Shown: in pieces, positions 4,924-6,087 of the stretch
Layout of the letters: every line of letters starts with the position of its first letter
Numbering within the stretch: position 1 is the stretch's first letter
Assembly (NCBI GenBank): GCA_026786155.1
Contig: JAJAYR010000052.1
Span: forward strand, 1-6,087
Source of the DNA: Pyrinomonadaceae bacterium
GTDB taxonomy: Bacteria; Acidobacteriota; Blastocatellia; Pyrinomonadales; Pyrinomonadaceae
Direction: 5' to 3'
Length of the DNA: 6,087 nt
Program-made: the position numbers and the translations under genes
The notes under the pieces: model-generated
What the model was told of the DNA's origin: nothing
Database searches by the model: none
What the model saw: only the letters and a program-made list of their open reading frames with translations

Positions 4924-5928
4924 ATGATTTTGCAGAAAATTCGCCGTCAAGCCGCCGCCGATTTACAACATATTATTCTTCCCGAAGGCGAAGATTCGCG
5001 CACTATTGTTGCCGCCGAAATGTGCGTCCGCGATAAAATCGCCCGCGTTACTTTAATCGGCGACGACGAAAAAATCCGCGAAGCGGCACGCGCTGCGAAC
5101 GCCAATCTGAACGGTGTCGAAATAATTAACCATGAAAAATCGAACGACTTCGGGAAAGTCGCCAGATTTTATCACGAACTGCGCCGCGCTAAAGGCGTAA
5201 CGCTCGAAGAAGCCGAAGCCATTGTCAAAGACCCGCTTTATTTCGGCAATCTGCTCGTCAAACTCGGCAACGCCGACGGTTCGGTGGCGGGCGCGACCAA
5301 CACGACGGCGCACACGGTCGCCGCCGCGCTTCGATGCGTTGGCGTGCGCGAAGGGTTCAAAACCGTTTCGTCGTTCTTTTTAATGGTTGTGCCGGATAAA
5401 AATTTCGGCGCGGACGGAGCGATGATTTACGCTGATTGCGGCGTGGTGATTGACCCGGACGTTTCGGAACTCGCCGAAATCGCCATCGCTTCCGCCGAGT
5501 CTGCCCGCGCACTTCTGAACGTCGAACCGCGCGTGGCGATGCTTTCGTTTTCCACCAAAGGCAGCGCGAAACACAAATTGGTTGATAAAGTCGTCGAAGC
5601 CACCAGAACCGTCCGCGCCCGCTTTCCCGAACTCGAAATTGACGGCGAACTCCAAGCCGATGCCGCTTTAATTCCGTCGGTTGCCGCTTCCAAAGCCGCC
5701 GGTTCGAGCGTCGCCGGACGCGCCAACGTGCTGATTTTCCCCGATTTGAACGCGGGCAACATCGCTTACAAACTGACCGAAAGATTAACCGGCGGCACTG
5801 CCATCGGTCCGATTCTGCAAGGCTTGGATAAACCGTGCAACGACCTATCGCGCGGCTGCAAAGCCGAAGACATCGCCGACGCAGTAGCAATTACGGCGGT
5901 GCAGTCGCAGGCGCGAAAGCAATCCTAA
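4924..5928 (+). CDS. pta: phosphate acetyltransferase (short, single-domain Pta)
   Basis: A 334-residue cytoplasmic enzyme that interconverts acetyl-CoA plus phosphate and acetyl phosphate plus CoA (EC 2.3.1.8). With acetate kinase it forms the acetate overflow or activation route. Its length fits the compact Pta of Bacillus and Methanosarcina, not the ~700-residue E. coli form with extra N-terminal domains. Family blocks are present: LPEGEDSRT (19-27), GATNTTAHTVAAALR (123-137), MLSFSTKGSA (206-215), DGELQADAAL (240-249), and the C-terminal NVLIFPDLNAGN (268-279) and GPILQGLDKPCNDLSRG (295-311). From memory, R87, S309, R310 and D316 correspond to active-site residues described for the Methanosarcina enzyme. 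A phosphate butyryltransferase is the main alternative, but the DLSRGC ending favours Pta. No acetate kinase gene is adjacent. The gene is GC-rich compared with the toxin region. No Shine-Dalgarno is visible before the ATG. Confidence 0.95.
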   Translation: MILQKIRRQAAADLQHIILPEGEDSRTIVAAEMCVRDKIARVTLIGDDEKIREAARAANANLNGVEIINHEKSNDFGKVARFYHELRRAKGVTLEEAEAIVKDPLYFGNLLVKLGNADGSVAGATNTTAHTVAAALRCVGVREGFKTVSSFFLMVVPDKNFGADGAMIYADCGVVIDPDVSELAEIAIASAESARALLNVEPRVAMLSFSTKGSAKHKLVDKVVEATRTVRARFPELEIDGELQADAALIPSVAASKAAGSSVAGRANVLIFPDLNAGNIAYKLTERLTGGTAIGPILQGLDKPCNDLSRGCKAEDIADAVAITAVQSQARKQS

Positions 5929-5960
5929 CTGTCCGCGCCGCTTCGTCGTCAGCGATGTGC

Positions 5961-5969
5961 TGTTATAAT
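5961..5969 (+). promoter_or_regulatory. extended -10 promoter candidate
   Basis: TGTTATAAT combines a perfect TATAAT (5964-5969) with the TG one base upstream that defines an extended -10. The -35 region (about 5941-5947) is weak, which extended -10 promoters tolerate. It lies 33 nt after the pta stop and about 60 nt before the next open frame, so it probably drives the gene at the right edge. Confidence 0.45.
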
Positions 5970-6030
5970 ACCGATTCAGGCTTTGCCCGAAACTCTCCAA
6001 TCCGTTTGACTGTCTCGTATTTTTGAAAAA

Positions 6031-6087
6031 ATGTTTATGAAATCACTTTGCAAAATCTCGCTTTTACCGGCATTTGTCTTTTTAGGA
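6031..6087 (+). CDS. partial gene, N-terminus of a probable exported protein
   Basis: An open frame begins at ATG 6031 (or the in-frame ATG at 6037) and runs to the window edge, giving 19 codons. The encoded start has lysines followed by the hydrophobic stretch ISLLPAFVFLG, like the beginning of a signal peptide. No Shine-Dalgarno is clear; an A-run (6025-6031) precedes the ATG. The promoter candidate at 5961-5969 is upstream. The family cannot be told from so little sequence. Confidence 0.45.
   Translation, partial: MFMKSLCKISLLPAFVFLG

Noticed and set aside
5357..5890. Minus-strand open frame of 177 codons
   Set aside because: It lies wholly within pta, and its arginine- and tryptophan-rich translation is typical of an antisense shadow of a GC-rich gene.

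Overview
The window is about 6.1 kb of bacterial chromosome with moderate GC, roughly half overall and uneven between genes. It is gene-dense, with short spacers, several genes lacking a clear Shine-Dalgarno, and REP-like palindromic DNA in two non-coding stretches. My best guess is Acidobacteriota, class Blastocatellia, or a similar environmental bacterium. This is inferred from the gene mix (secreted family-9-type sugar-binding domain, short Pta, CrtZ-like hydroxylase, DUF1232) and the repeat style. Nothing here proves taxonomy.

Layout, left to right. Positions 1-105 hold two tandem hairpins, the second with a T-tract like a terminator, then a TATAAT promoter candidate. Positions 155-1918 (+) encode an ABC1/UbiB/AarF atypical kinase. 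It is followed, with 3 nt and 4 nt gaps, by a 101-residue protein of unknown function (1922-2227) and a 70-residue antitoxin (2232-2444). The antitoxin overlaps a PemK/MazF-type toxin (2429-2761) by 16 nt. Positions 2852-3571 (+) encode a secreted CBM9-like protein, coupled by a TAATG overlap to a small CrtZ-like di-iron hydroxylase (3571-4056). A DUF1232 membrane protein (4065-4592, -) converges on it with only 8 nt between stop codons. A 331-bp spacer carries a ~101-bp palindromic element made of crossed inverted repeats. Positions 4924-5928 (+) encode a phosphate acetyltransferase. After an extended -10 promoter candidate, an open frame with a signal-peptide-like start runs off the right edge.

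The genes do not form one pathway. They look like a housekeeping/envelope neighbourhood (UbiB-type kinase, carotenoid-type hydroxylase, acetate/acetyl-phosphate metabolism) into which a small AT-richer toxin-antitoxin cassette has been placed directly behind ubiB. The best candidates for something undescribed are the 101-residue protein fused by spacing to the toxin-antitoxin pair, and the crossed-repeat element upstream of pta. I do not see clear evidence for a large new system.
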